From contig CATKXO010000001.1 of assembly GCA_949840775.1 (NCBI GenBank), forward strand, positions 1 through 64,000: DNA of 64,000 nucleotides, in the 5' to 3' direction. Made by a program: the position numbers and the translations under genes. The notes under the pieces are model-generated. The model was not told the DNA's origin. It saw nothing but the letters and a program-made list of their open reading frames with translations, and did no database searches. The stretch comes from an uncultured bacterium (GTDB lineage Bacteria; Bacillota; Clostridia; Oscillospirales; Oscillospiraceae). Below, in pieces: positions 39,564 through 47,831 of the stretch; positions within the stretch are counted from its first letter, which is position 1, and every line of letters begins with the position of its first letter.

Positions 39564-40211
39564 ATGAATACTCGCAAGCACAACACCCGCTGGATGGTGG
39601 GAGTGGCCCTGTTCGTGGCGCTCCAGCTGGTCCTCCAGCTCACCGGCATCGGCCTGATTCCCCTGCCCTTCATCAAGGCCACCACTCTGCATATCCCGGT
39701 TATCATCGGTGCGGTGGTCCTGGGCCCCCTGGCGGGCGGAATCCTGGGCGGCGTGTTCGGACTGTGCTCTGTCTGGACCAACACCGTGGCCCCCAGCGCC
39801 CTGTCCTTTGCCTTTTCTCCGGTGCTGGCCGCTGAGACCAGCGGAGGGACCGGTGCCCTGAAGGCTGTCTGGATTGCCTTCGGCTGCCGTGTGATGATCG
39901 GTGTGGTGGCCGGTTGGCTGTGGATTGCCCTAAAGAAGCTGAAGGTCAACGACCTGATTGCCCTGCCCATCGTAGGTGTGGCTGGGGCCATGACCAACAC
40001 CGTACTGGTGATGGGCAGCATCTATGTGCTTCTGCGCCCAGAATATGCCGCGCTAAAAAACGTAGCCATGGAGGCGGTGCTGGGGCTGATTATGGGCGTA
40101 GTCGGGACCTCCGGCGTGGCGGAGGCTATTGCCGCCGCTATCCTGGTCACCGCCATCGGCAAGGCCCTGCTCCATGTGCCCGCGTTTAAGAGAAAACCCC
40201 AGGCGGCATAA
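39564..40211 (+). CDS. panT: ECF transporter S component, probable pantothenate transporter PanT
   Basis: Substrate-binding membrane subunit of 215 residues with about six helices: WMVGVALFVALQLVLQLTGI, IPVIIGAVVLGPLAGGILGG, RVMIGVVAGWLWIAL and LPIVGVAGAMTNTVLVMGS. The small Gly/Ala helix pattern needed to dock on EcfT is present. Pantothenate is inferred because the next gene, 25 bases away, encodes pantothenate kinase. The EcfA1A2T module at 715-3557 could energize it. ATG 39564 follows GCAGGAGGTATGT. Confidence 0.85.
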   Translation: MNTRKHNTRWMVGVALFVALQLVLQLTGIGLIPLPFIKATTLHIPVIIGAVVLGPLAGGILGGVFGLCSVWTNTVAPSALSFAFSPVLAAETSGGTGALKAVWIAFGCRVMIGVVAGWLWIALKKLKVNDLIALPIVGVAGAMTNTVLVMGSIYVLLRPEYAALKNVAMEAVLGLIMGVVGTSGVAEAIAAAILVTAIGKALLHVPAFKRKPQAA

Positions 40212-40236
40212 TATTTTAGAAATCAGGTGAGCGTCT

Positions 40237-41010
40237 ATGCTCCTGGCCATCGACATTGGCAACACCAACATCGTCATCGGGGGGATTGATGGCAGCGGGA
40301 AAATCGCTTTCGAGGCCCGCATCGCCACCGACCGCATCAAGACCTCCGACCAGTACGGGGCGGAGATCAAGAGTATGCTCAGCCTCTTCGACGTGAAGCC
40401 CCGGGACATCGACGACTGCATCATCTCCTCGGTGGTGCCGCCGGTGTTCAATTCGGTGCGTACCGGCATCATCAAAGTCACCGGCAAGGCCCCCATGGTG
40501 GTGGGGCCGGGCATCAGGACGGGGCTGAATATTCAGATGGACAACCCCTCCCAGGTGGGCAGCGACCGGATTGTTGTTGCCGTGGCGGCCCTGGCGGAGT
40601 ATGAGCCTCCCCTTACCCTGCTGGACCTGGGCACTGCCACCACCATTGAGGTGGTGGGCAGGGGGAGCACCTATCTGGGAGGCTGTATTATCCCCGGGGT
40701 GCGGGTGTCGCTGGAGGCCCTCACCTCCCGCACCGCCCAGCTGCCCGGCATCAGCCTGGACCGGCCCAAAAAGGTGATCGGCAAGAACACGGTGGACTGT
40801 ATGCGCAGCGGCATCATGTACGGCACCGCCGCCATGCTGGACGGGATGTTGGACCGGGTGGAGGAGGAGCTGGGCTTTGCCACCACTGTGGTGGCCACCG
40901 GGGGGATGGCCCAGTTTGTGGTCCCCCTGTGCCGCCGGGAGATACGCCTGGAGAAGGACCTGCTGCTCAAGGGGCTGTACGCCATTTATCAAAAGAACCG
41001 GAAGAATTAG
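40237..41010 (+). CDS. coaX: Type III pantothenate kinase
   Basis: Phosphorylates pantothenate, the first step of coenzyme A synthesis; type III enzymes have no feedback inhibition by CoA. 257 residues with phosphate-binding LLAIDIGNTNIVIG (Asp5 catalytic), ISSVVPPV, GSDRIVVAVAAL, LLDLGTATTIEVV and GGCIIPGV motifs. AATCAGGTGAGCG precedes the ATG. It is cotranscribed with panT. Confidence 0.95.
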   Translation: MLLAIDIGNTNIVIGGIDGSGKIAFEARIATDRIKTSDQYGAEIKSMLSLFDVKPRDIDDCIISSVVPPVFNSVRTGIIKVTGKAPMVVGPGIRTGLNIQMDNPSQVGSDRIVVAVAALAEYEPPLTLLDLGTATTIEVVGRGSTYLGGCIIPGVRVSLEALTSRTAQLPGISLDRPKKVIGKNTVDCMRSGIMYGTAAMLDGMLDRVEEELGFATTVVATGGMAQFVVPLCRREIRLEKDLLLKGLYAIYQKNRKN

Positions 41011-41020
41011 CGGTTATCCC

Positions 41021-41049
41021 TTGACAGCGCCCCCAAATTTGCATATAAT
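41021..41049 (+). promoter_or_regulatory. Promoter of the T-box transcript
   Basis: TTGACA (41021-41026) and TATAAT (41044-41049), 17-base spacer: a full consensus. Starts just after the coaX stop. Confidence 0.85.
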
Positions 41050-41055
41050 TGACCG

Positions 41056-41291
41056 AACAAAGGCAATGCGAAAGAGGAGTACCCATTTGCGGGCGTTCAG
41101 AGAGGGGACGGACGGTGCAAGTCCCTGGCCCGGAGCGGCGGAAGGTGGCTTTCGCGCCCTGCCCCTGAACCGGCAGTAGGGGGCGGCGGGACTTCCCGTT
41201 ACAGAAGGCAAGAGCGTCCCCGTTCCGGGGAAATTCAGGTGGTACCGCGGTTTATCGTCGCCCTGAGTCCGTTTGGACTTGGGGCGTTTTT
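41056..41291 (+). promoter_or_regulatory. T-box leader, probably tRNA-Val responsive
   Basis: Transcription-attenuation leader that senses uncharged tRNA. The basal stem I is GCGAAAG (41068-41074) with CTTTCGC (41149-41155). AGTA (41078-41081) and GAA (41141-41143) form the loop E. The T-box AGGTGGTACCGCGG is at 41237-41250. A terminator CGCCCTGAGTCC / GGACTTGGGGCG plus five Ts ends at 41291. The specifier after GAA reads GGT (Gly) directly, or GTG (Val) shifted by one. The discriminator-pairing base is U (TGGT), which fits A73 tRNAs such as tRNA-Val and not the usual U73 of tRNA-Gly; valS lies 2 kb downstream. Confidence 0.85.
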
Positions 41292-41304
41292 GCGAGGTGA
41301 CGGC

Positions 41305-41820
41305 ATGGTCGTGATCCAGACCACAATAAATCAGAGAGCGATGACGGCCCTGGCCCGGGCGACCCGGAAGACGGTCCGCCGGGGACGAAACGGCCCGGTG
41401 CGGCTGCTGGCCTGGTTCATCGTTCTGCTGGAGGGCTTTTTGACCGCAATCTATATCCGGGGCGGGTTGGACGGCTGGCAGGTCAACGCCCTGCTGGGCT
41501 CAATCATGCTGGCCTGCATCCTCAGCGAGGACTGGGTGAACGGGGCCATCGGCCTGCGGCGCACCCCGCCGGACAGCCGGGAGGTCAACACAGCCTTTCA
41601 GGATGAGAGCTGCTATGTCTGCCGGGCCCAGTCCGGAGAGGCCTGGTGGCCCTATCAGCAGGTCATGGCGGCCATTGAGATGAAGGACTATTTTGTGCTT
41701 CTTCTGGACCGGAAGCATGGGCAGGTGTTTGACAAGCGCGGCCTCACCTGGGGCTCACCGGAGGAATTGCGGGACCTGATCCGGAAGAGGACCGGCTTGA
41801 AAATGCAGAGGGTCTGGTAA
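41305..41820 (+). CDS. YcxB-like membrane protein 1
   Basis: 171 residues. Two hydrophobic segments near 33-52 (LLAWFIVLLEGFLTAIYI) and 59-76 (LLGSIMLACILSEDW) are followed by a cytoplasmic domain. That domain (about 95-165) has WWPYQQVMAAIEMKDYFVLLLD and the YcxB-like ending. Function unknown. First gene after the T-box terminator; GCGAGGTGACGGC precedes ATG 41305, so its expression should follow tRNA charging. A related protein follows 30 bases on. Confidence 0.7.
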   Translation: MVVIQTTINQRAMTALARATRKTVRRGRNGPVRLLAWFIVLLEGFLTAIYIRGGLDGWQVNALLGSIMLACILSEDWVNGAIGLRRTPPDSREVNTAFQDESCYVCRAQSGEAWWPYQQVMAAIEMKDYFVLLLDRKHGQVFDKRGLTWGSPEELRDLIRKRTGLKMQRVW

Positions 41821-41850
41821 GGCCCGCCGAATAGACAGAGGAGGTACGTG

Positions 41851-42462
41851 ATGAAAGAGCAAAAAACCGCGCCCGGGGCCATTGTCTTCCGGGGGACGGT
41901 GGACCAGCTGGAGCGGGCGGGGGATTATCTGATTCTGCTCAGTTATGTGCGCAGCGTCCGCCGGGGGAGAATCATGGGCCCGCTGGTCACTGTCTTCCTG
42001 GCTGCCGCGATGATGATCCAGTTCCGAAACGGAAACCCCGCCATGACCGTTGTATACTTGATTCTGGCCCTCTATGTGGGCATGACCGTCATGCGCAAGA
42101 CCATAGGCGGCGACCCCGCTGAGGTGGTGGCGGCCAACCGGAAATCCAGGGAGGCGGCGGCCGCCGCCGGAAAGTACGACGGAAATCTGCCCTTCCGCAT
42201 TGTGCTGGACCAGGGCCAGTGCCGTATCTACTTCGGGGACAGCAGCGAGCCCAACCAGATTTTTGACTGCAAAAAATTCCGCTCGGCGGTGGAGTGCGAG
42301 GAGATCGTGTGGCTTACCGGCAAGCGGGGGCTGGGCCTGCCCCTGCCCAAGGAGCAGCTGGCAGACGCCACTCCCGCCGACCTGCGCCGGTGGCTGAGGC
42401 CCTACGCCGCCATCTGGAGTATGAGCCATATCCCCGATAAGCTGAAGGAATCGATGAAATAA
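41851..42462 (+). CDS. YcxB-like membrane protein 2
   Basis: 203 residues. The N-terminal GAIVFRGTVDQLERAGDYLI is followed by two membrane segments at about 47-66 and 70-88, then a cytoplasmic region with FRIVLDQGQCRIYFGDSS and a YcxB-type close (FRSAVECEEIVWLTGKRG, PLPKEQL). It has the same topology as the preceding gene, suggesting an old duplication or a two-part complex. AGAGGAGGTACGTG precedes ATG 41851. No terminator was seen after it, so T-box transcripts may continue downstream toward valS. Confidence 0.65.
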   Translation: MKEQKTAPGAIVFRGTVDQLERAGDYLILLSYVRSVRRGRIMGPLVTVFLAAAMMIQFRNGNPAMTVVYLILALYVGMTVMRKTIGGDPAEVVAANRKSREAAAAAGKYDGNLPFRIVLDQGQCRIYFGDSSEPNQIFDCKKFRSAVECEEIVWLTGKRGLGLPLPKEQLADATPADLRRWLRPYAAIWSMSHIPDKLKESMK

Positions 42463-42479
42463 ACTGAAAATAAGACGGG

Positions 42480-42746
42480 TTAGCCCGACCGCACCAGAGC
42501 GTTCAGCTCCTGAGCCAGCCCCAGCGACGCCTGGAACAGATGCTCGTTCTCGATGCTGCTCTGCGCGGACAGGTTTTCCAGCAGAAGCCGCAGCTCTCGC
42601 TGCTGTTTTTTGCCCAGGGACTGTTGAACTTTTTCAAGCTGCAATTCCACACTGCGGGACATCTCCTCATATTCCGGGTCCTGGTAGATGCTCCCCATGC
42701 GCTTTGTGCGCACAAAATCATAGAGACATTTCATTAGGCCGTCCAT
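42480..42746 (-). CDS. Small helical DPEY-motif protein (DUF6809-like), XRE unit 3
   Basis: 88 residues, helical. DPEY at about 23-26 (YQDPEYEEM), then VELQLEKVQQSLGKKQQREL and a C-terminal helix FQASLGLAQELNAL. It is the third copy of the family that also includes 446-706 and 35822-36076; sequences have diverged except for DPEY and the helix layout. CGGAGGTATTGCT precedes the ATG. It lies on the strand opposite to the T-box transcription unit, so read-through RNA would be antisense to it. Confidence 0.72.
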   Translation of the reverse strand: MDGLMKCLYDFVRTKRMGSIYQDPEYEEMSRSVELQLEKVQQSLGKKQQRELRLLLENLSAQSSIENEHLFQASLGLAQELNALVRSG

Positions 42747-42760
42747 AGCAATACCTCCGA

Positions 42761-42822
42761 TTGGATTAATCTATTTGGAGCATTTATGGTTCTATTATAA
42801 TTAATCCAAACGGACCTGTCAA
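42761..42822 (-). promoter_or_regulatory. Promoter with overlapping inverted repeat, XRE unit 3
   Basis: On the minus strand TTGACA (42822-42817) and TATAAT (42799-42794) are 17 bases apart. A perfect 10-base inverted repeat TTGGATTAAT (42761-42770) and ATTAATCCAA (42800-42809) flanks the start region. The right half overlaps the spacer next to the -10. Confidence 0.78.
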
Positions 42823-42839
42823 GGGGGTATAATAATAAA

Positions 42840-43052
42840 ATGCTAAAACTTGCGGAGCGATTATATTTGCTGAGGAAAGAACGAGATTTAACCCAGTTGC
42901 AGGCGGCGGAGGGAATGAATGTGGCGTTTAGCACATATCGCCGCTATGAGAAAAAACAGCGGGAGCCCGACGCATCTACATTGGTTCAGATGGCGGACTT
43001 CTACGGCGTAACAACCGATTATCTGCTGGGTCGCTCAGAGGAGCGCACCTAA
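42840..43052 (+). CDS. XRE-family transcriptional regulator (copy 3)
   Basis: 70 residues, a bare HTH_3 domain: LAERLYLLRKERDLTQLQAA, then NVAFSTYRRYEKKQREPDAS and the close DFYGVTTDYLLGRSEE. AAGGGGG lies 12 bases upstream of the ATG, a long spacing. It is divergent from the DPEY-motif gene at 42480. It lies between the YcxB-like genes and valS. The whole unit looks like an insertion into a T-box-valS transcription unit. Confidence 0.84.
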   Translation: MLKLAERLYLLRKERDLTQLQAAEGMNVAFSTYRRYEKKQREPDASTLVQMADFYGVTTDYLLGRSEERT

Positions 43053-43066
43053 ATTTCGCGGCCAAA

Positions 43067-43195
43067 GGCCCCCTTCGCAAAGGGGGCTGTCAGCCGCAGG
43101 CTGACTGGGGGTTTTCCTTACCGGAAAATACCTGCCAAGAAACCCTCCACCACCGCCTGCGGCGGCGGTCCCCCTCCCTTCACAAAGGGAGGCTT
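43067..43195. repeat. Palindromic intergenic repeat, family R1, before valS
   Basis: Inverted orientation. Inner hairpins GTCAGCCGCAGGCTGAC and CCACCGCCTGCGGCGGCGG. It fills most of the 186-base gap in front of valS; no T-box or other leader was found between it and valS. Confidence 0.85.
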
Positions 43196-43238
43196 TGAAG
43201 AAAATCTGAAACATTTCACAATAAAAGGAGACATTTCT

Positions 43239-45902
43239 ATGAAAAAAGAACTGCCGAAGGTCTACGAGCCCCAGGAGGCAGAGGGCCGCATTTATCAGAA
43301 GTGGGAGGAGGCCGGCTGCTTTAAGGGCCATCGGGACCCCAAGAAGAAGCCCTTTACCATCGTCATGCCGCCCCCCAACGTCACCGGCCAGCTCCACATG
43401 GGCCACGCCATGGACGATTCCCTCCAGGATATGCTGATCCGCTTCAAGCGGATGCAGGGCTACGCCGCCCTGTACCTCCCCGGCACCGACCACGCCGGCA
43501 TCGCCACCCAGGTGAAGGTGGAGGAGGAGCTGCGGAAGAACGAGGGCCTGAGCCGCTATGACCTGGGCCGGGAGAAGTTCCTGGAGCGGGTGTGGGACTG
43601 GAAAGCCAAGTACGGGGCCCGTATCGTGGCCCAGCAGAAGAAGCTGGGCATCTCCGCCGACTGGGAGCGCTCCCGCTTCACCATGGACGAGGGGTTGAGC
43701 CAGGCGGTCCGCCATGTGTTCGTCTCTCTGTATAAAAAGGACCTCATTTATAAGGGCTCCCGCATCATCAACTGGTGCCCCCACTGCGTCACCGCCCTGT
43801 CCGACGCCGAGGTGGAGTACCAGGACAAGCCCGGCCATCTGTGGCACATGCGCTACCCCCTGGCCGACGGCAGCGGCTACCTTGTTGTCGCCACCACCCG
43901 CCCCGAGACCATGATGGGCGACACCGGTGTGGCCGTCAACCCCAACGACGAGCGGTATAAACACCTGGTGGGCAAGACCTGCATCCTGCCCCTGATGGAC
44001 CGGGAGATTCCCATTGTGGCCGACGACTACGTGGAGATGGACTTCGGCACCGGCTGCGTGAAGATGACCCCCGCCCACGATCCCAACGACTTCGAGGTGG
44101 GCCTGCGCCACAACCTGGAGACCATTCGGGTGCTGGACGACAACGGCGTGGTTAACGCCAACGGCGGCAAGTATGAGGGCATGGACCGGTACGAGGCCCG
44201 GAAGGCTGTGGTGGCCGACCTGGAGGCCCTGGGGCTGATGGAGAAGATCGAGCCCTACTCCCACAACGTAGGCACCTGCTACCGCTGCCACAGCGACGTG
44301 GAGCCCCTCATCTCTGCCCAGTGGTTTGTCCGCATGGAGCCCCTGGCCAAGGAGGCCCTGCGGGTGGTCAACGAGGGGGAGACCAGGTTCGTCCCCGACC
44401 GCTTCGCCAAGACCTACACCAACTGGATGGAGAACGTCCACGACTGGTGCATCTCCCGCCAACTGTGGTGGGGCCACCAGATTCCCGCCTGGTACTGCGC
44501 GGACTGCGGCCACGTGACCGTCTCTGAGAGCGACCCCACTGAGTGTGAGCACTGTCACAGCCATAACATTGAGCGGGACCCCGACGTGCTGGACACCTGG
44601 TTCTCCTCCGCCCTGTGGCCCTTCTCCACTCTGGGCTGGCCGGACGAGAACAGTGAGGACTTCAAATATTACTACCCCACCGACGTGCTGGTCACCGGCT
44701 ACGACATCATCTTCTTCTGGGTGGCCCGGATGATCTTCTCCGCCTGCGAGCACACCGGCAAGCCCCCCTTCCACACCGTCTTTATCCACGGCCTGGTCCG
44801 GGACGACAAGGGGCGGAAGATGTCCAAGTCTCTGGGCAACGGCATCGACCCCCTGGAGATTGCCGACAAATACGGCGCCGACGCCCTGCGCTTCAATCTG
44901 GTCACCGGCAACTCCCCGGGCAACGACATGCGCTTTTTCACCGAGCGGTGCGAGGCCATGCGCAACTTCGCCAACAAAATCTGGAACGCCAGCCGCTTTT
45001 TGATGATGAACCTGACCATTGACAAGTGTGAGCTGCCCCAGAAGCTGGAGCTGGAGGACAAGTGGATTCTGTCCAGGCTGAACCGGGCCATTGCCGAGAT
45101 TACCGAGAATATGGACCGGTATGAATTGGGCGTAGCCGCCCAGAAGATATACGACTTTATCTGGGACGACTACTGCGACTGGTATATTGAGCTGACCAAG
45201 ACCCGCCTCCAGGGGGAGGACGGGGACAGCAAAATCCGGGCCCAGCAGGTGCTGTGCTATGTTCTGACGGAGATGCTCAAGCTGCTCCACCCCTTCATGC
45301 CCTTTATCACCGAGGAAATTTGGCAGGCCCTGCCCCACGGGGACGGCGTGCAGGATGGGGACTTCCTCATGCTCCAGTCCTGGCCGGCGGCCAGCGAAGC
45401 TATGGACTTCCCGGCGGAGGAGAAGGCTATGGAGCTCATCATGGACGCCATCCGGGCCGTCCGCGCCCGGCGGAGCGAGATGAACGTGCCCCCCTCCAGG
45501 AAGGCCCGCCTCACCGTGGCCACCATGGAGACCGAGACCTTCACACTGGGGATTCCCTTCCTGAAAAAGCTGGCCTACGCCAGCGAAGTGGAGATTGTTC
45601 CCTTTGCGCAGGTCCAGGGGGACGAGGCCGCCGCCCAGGCCGGGCAGGTTTCCATTGTCACCCACGCCGCCCAGCTGTCCATCCCCCTGGGGGAGCTGGT
45701 GGACCTGGAGAAGGAGAAGCAACGCGTGGAGAAGGAGCTGAAAAAGCAGTCCGCCGAGCTGGAAAAACTGAATAACAAGCTGAACAACCCCGGCTTTGTG
45801 AACAAGGCCCCCGCCCAGGTGGTGGCGGCCGAGAAGGAGCGGGCTGTCCAGCTCAAGGAACTGGTGGCCAAGCTGGAGGGACAGCTGAAGGGGATGCAAT
45901 AA
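43239..45902 (+). CDS. valS: Valyl-tRNA synthetase
   Basis: Class I aminoacyl-tRNA synthetase of 887 residues. The HIGH-type motif is [12 protein letters not shown] (46-57), the KMSKS motif is at 527-531, and the editing domain includes [17 protein letters not shown] and the [15 protein letters not shown] segment. Zinc-type Cys pairs occur in CYRCH and CADCGHVTV...CEHCH. A C-terminal coiled coil ([20 protein letters not shown]) typical of ValS ends the protein. AAAAGGAGACATTTCT precedes the ATG. Transcription could come from the T-box at 41056 through about 2 kb of intervening genes, or from an unseen nearer promoter. Confidence 0.97.
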   Translation: MKKELPKVYEPQEAEGRIYQKWEEAGCFKGHRDPKKKPFTIVMPPPNVTGQLHMGHAMDDSLQDMLIRFKRMQGYAALYLPGTDHAGIATQVKVEEELRKNEGLSRYDLGREKFLERVWDWKAKYGARIVAQQKKLGISADWERSRFTMDEGLSQAVRHVFVSLYKKDLIYKGSRIINWCPHCVTALSDAEVEYQDKPGHLWHMRYPLADGSGYLVVATTRPETMMGDTGVAVNPNDERYKHLVGKTCILPLMDREIPIVADDYVEMDFGTGCVKMTPAHDPNDFEVGLRHNLETIRVLDDNGVVNANGGKYEGMDRYEARKAVVADLEALGLMEKIEPYSHNVGTCYRCHSDVEPLISAQWFVRMEPLAKEALRVVNEGETRFVPDRFAKTYTNWMENVHDWCISRQLWWGHQIPAWYCADCGHVTVSESDPTECEHCHSHNIERDPDVLDTWFSSALWPFSTLGWPDENSEDFKYYYPTDVLVTGYDIIFFWVARMIFSACEHTGKPPFHTVFIHGLVRDDKGRKMSKSLGNGIDPLEIADKYGADALRFNLVTGNSPGNDMRFFTERCEAMRNFANKIWNASRFLMMNLTIDKCELPQKLELEDKWILSRLNRAIAEITENMDRYELGVAAQKIYDFIWDDYCDWYIELTKTRLQGEDGDSKIRAQQVLCYVLTEMLKLLHPFMPFITEEIWQALPHGDGVQDGDFLMLQSWPAASEAMDFPAEEKAMELIMDAIRAVRARRSEMNVPPSRKARLTVATMETETFTLGIPFLKKLAYASEVEIVPFAQVQGDEAAAQAGQVSIVTHAAQLSIPLGELVDLEKEKQRVEKELKKQSAELEKLNNKLNNPGFVNKAPAQVVAAEKERAVQLKELVAKLEGQLKGMQ

Positions 45903-45914
45903 GGGGGAAGGAAC

Positions 45915-47822
45915 ATGAAAAAACGGCTGACCGCGCTGCTTCTGACGGCCCTGCTTGCCGTCAGCCTCATCCCGGCCTCCGCCGCGGGAACCGCCCACTT
46001 TAAGGACGTACCTGCCTCCCACTGGGCCCACCCCTATGTGGAGCGGGCCTACAGCGACGGGGCCATTGCCGGCACCGGCGGCGACCCGGCCAAGGGGACG
46101 GGAAGGTTTTCTCCCGACGACAACATGACCTATGGCCAGTTTCTTACCATGCTGATGAACGCCTTTTACCCGGAGGAGATGGCCACGGCCGGGGCGCAGA
46201 CGCCCTGGTACGCCCCGGCCATCCAGGTGGCGGTGGACCGGAAGCTGACGTATATCTCCCAGAGCGACCTGTTGAACCTGTATGCCGATTCCCAGATCAA
46301 CCGCTATAATATGGCGTGGATTTTGGTGAAGCTGATGGAGGACAAGGGGGCCGCCCTGCCCGGTCAGGAGGAGCGGGACGCGGCCGCCGCCAAAATCGGA
46401 GACTGGGACAAGGTGGGGGCGGACAACAAGTCCTGGCCCTACTACGTCTCTGCCGTTGTGGCAGCCGGGATTATCTCCGGGGTGGACGATAGGGGCACCT
46501 TCGACGGTTCCGGGCGGGTCACCCGGGGGGCCGCCGCCGTGATTTACGCCCGCCTGGCCGACAAGCTGCCGCAGTCCGGTACAATGCCGCAGTTCAGCAT
46601 TACCAAGGGCGAGGGCTGGGAGCTGATTTCCGACCCGGCCTACTGGAAGGAGATTGAGGAGACCTTTTACACCGTCTACCCCCGCCTGTGGGCCCGCTGG
46701 GGCGGGGGCGTGATCCAGAGGGATATCTCTGTCTGCGCCGGCAGGGACTTGATGATAAGCGGCGGCGGAGAGGCGTGGATGTGGACCAGGTACCAGACAT
46801 TCGACGACGCCAAACGGGTCTGGGAGCGGGACATTGAAGTCAACGCGAAGCTGAAGGACAAGCCGGCGGCCCCGCCCTTTGCCCATGAGCTGGGCCATGT
46901 GGTGCAGAGCTACCGGGACCTGAAAAGCAGCTGGTGGATCGAGACAATGGCCTCCTATGCCCGCTACCGCTACTTCTACTATGCGGACGAGGGGGCCCTG
47001 GCGAGGGAACCGTCCAACTATATCCAGGCGAATGACCCTGGCCTGCGGAACTGGCGCTTTGAGGTCAATGAATACAGCTTTTGGTTTTACGCCTATATGG
47101 ACAGCAAATATCCCACCACCCCCCAGGGCTACGGCCTGCTGGACTCTATCCACTACGCCATGCGGGCGGGGGAGATTACCAACGACGCCCCCAACGACCC
47201 CAGCCTGAACGCGGTGGTCAAGCGGATCACGGGCTTTGACACCATCGAGCAGCTCCGTCAGCAGTATGTGAGGGAGCTGGACGCCGGGACCTGGACCTTC
47301 AACGGCTTCGCCGGCTACCGGGACAATTACATCACCGAAAACCTCCCCAATGTCCCAAATCCCACCTACCCCGAGGTAGAGAACTTCAACCTGTGTACGG
47401 GAGCGTATACCTACAGCGTCACCGGCGAGGCCTCCGCTAAGACTGCGGGCAACAACCTGGTGGACGGCGACAAGTCCACCCGGTGGGAGGCGGCGCGGAA
47501 GGACATCACAGACGGGAGCGAAAACCACGCTCTCTGCATTACGCTGTGCAAGCCTGTCACCTTTGACACCTATACCCTCAGTCACGCGGGCAGCCAGGGA
47601 AACCGTGAGCAGAATACCGTGTCCTGGAAGCTGCGGTATTACGACATTCAGACAAAAAAGTGGAAGCTTTTGGACGAGGTGGCCGGGAATACCCAGAATG
47701 TAAGCACCAGAAATGTGGCGCAGGTCCATGCGCAAAATCTCTGGCTGGAAATTTTGAACCCCAGCGGTTCAGGGGACGGGACTGTCCGCCTGTATGAGCT
47801 GGAGCTCTACAACAGAGGATAG
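45915..47822 (+). CDS. S-layer-anchored putative metallopeptidase with discoidin domain
   Basis: 635 residues. The signal peptide ends near PASAAG (about 24). Two to three SLH domains (about 27-220, e.g. FKDVPASHWAHPYVERAYSD and VSAVVAAGIISGVDDRGTF) attach the protein to the cell wall. The middle region contains HELGHVVQSY with an HExxH zinc site and a later WWIETMASYARYRY, resembling basic secretory protein peptidases. The C-terminal about 150 residues (SAKTAGNNLVDGDKSTRWEA to RLYELELYN) are an F5/8 type C carbohydrate- or ligand-binding fold. It starts 12 bases after valS. Enzymatic activity is inferred from the motif. Confidence 0.82.
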   Translation: MKKRLTALLLTALLAVSLIPASAAGTAHFKDVPASHWAHPYVERAYSDGAIAGTGGDPAKGTGRFSPDDNMTYGQFLTMLMNAFYPEEMATAGAQTPWYAPAIQVAVDRKLTYISQSDLLNLYADSQINRYNMAWILVKLMEDKGAALPGQEERDAAAAKIGDWDKVGADNKSWPYYVSAVVAAGIISGVDDRGTFDGSGRVTRGAAAVIYARLADKLPQSGTMPQFSITKGEGWELISDPAYWKEIEETFYTVYPRLWARWGGGVIQRDISVCAGRDLMISGGGEAWMWTRYQTFDDAKRVWERDIEVNAKLKDKPAAPPFAHELGHVVQSYRDLKSSWWIETMASYARYRYFYYADEGALAREPSNYIQANDPGLRNWRFEVNEYSFWFYAYMDSKYPTTPQGYGLLDSIHYAMRAGEITNDAPNDPSLNAVVKRITGFDTIEQLRQQYVRELDAGTWTFNGFAGYRDNYITENLPNVPNPTYPEVENFNLCTGAYTYSVTGEASAKTAGNNLVDGDKSTRWEAARKDITDGSENHALCITLCKPVTFDTYTLSHAGSQGNREQNTVSWKLRYYDIQTKKWKLLDEVAGNTQNVSTRNVAQVHAQNLWLEILNPSGSGDGTVRLYELELYNRG

Positions 47823-47831
47823 GGGGTTGTC

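Noticed and set aside
41145-41147. Certain assignment of the T-box to valine
   Set aside because: The triplet directly after GAA reads GGT, so valine rests on a one-base shift, the discriminator base and the position of valS. It is reported as probable only.
43035-47735. A 1566-codon open frame on the minus strand opposite valS and the SLH gene
   Set aside because: It arises from the GC-rich codon bias of the plus-strand genes. Its translation is Gly/His/Leu-rich with no domain, and the two plus-strand genes have clear motifs and ribosome sites.
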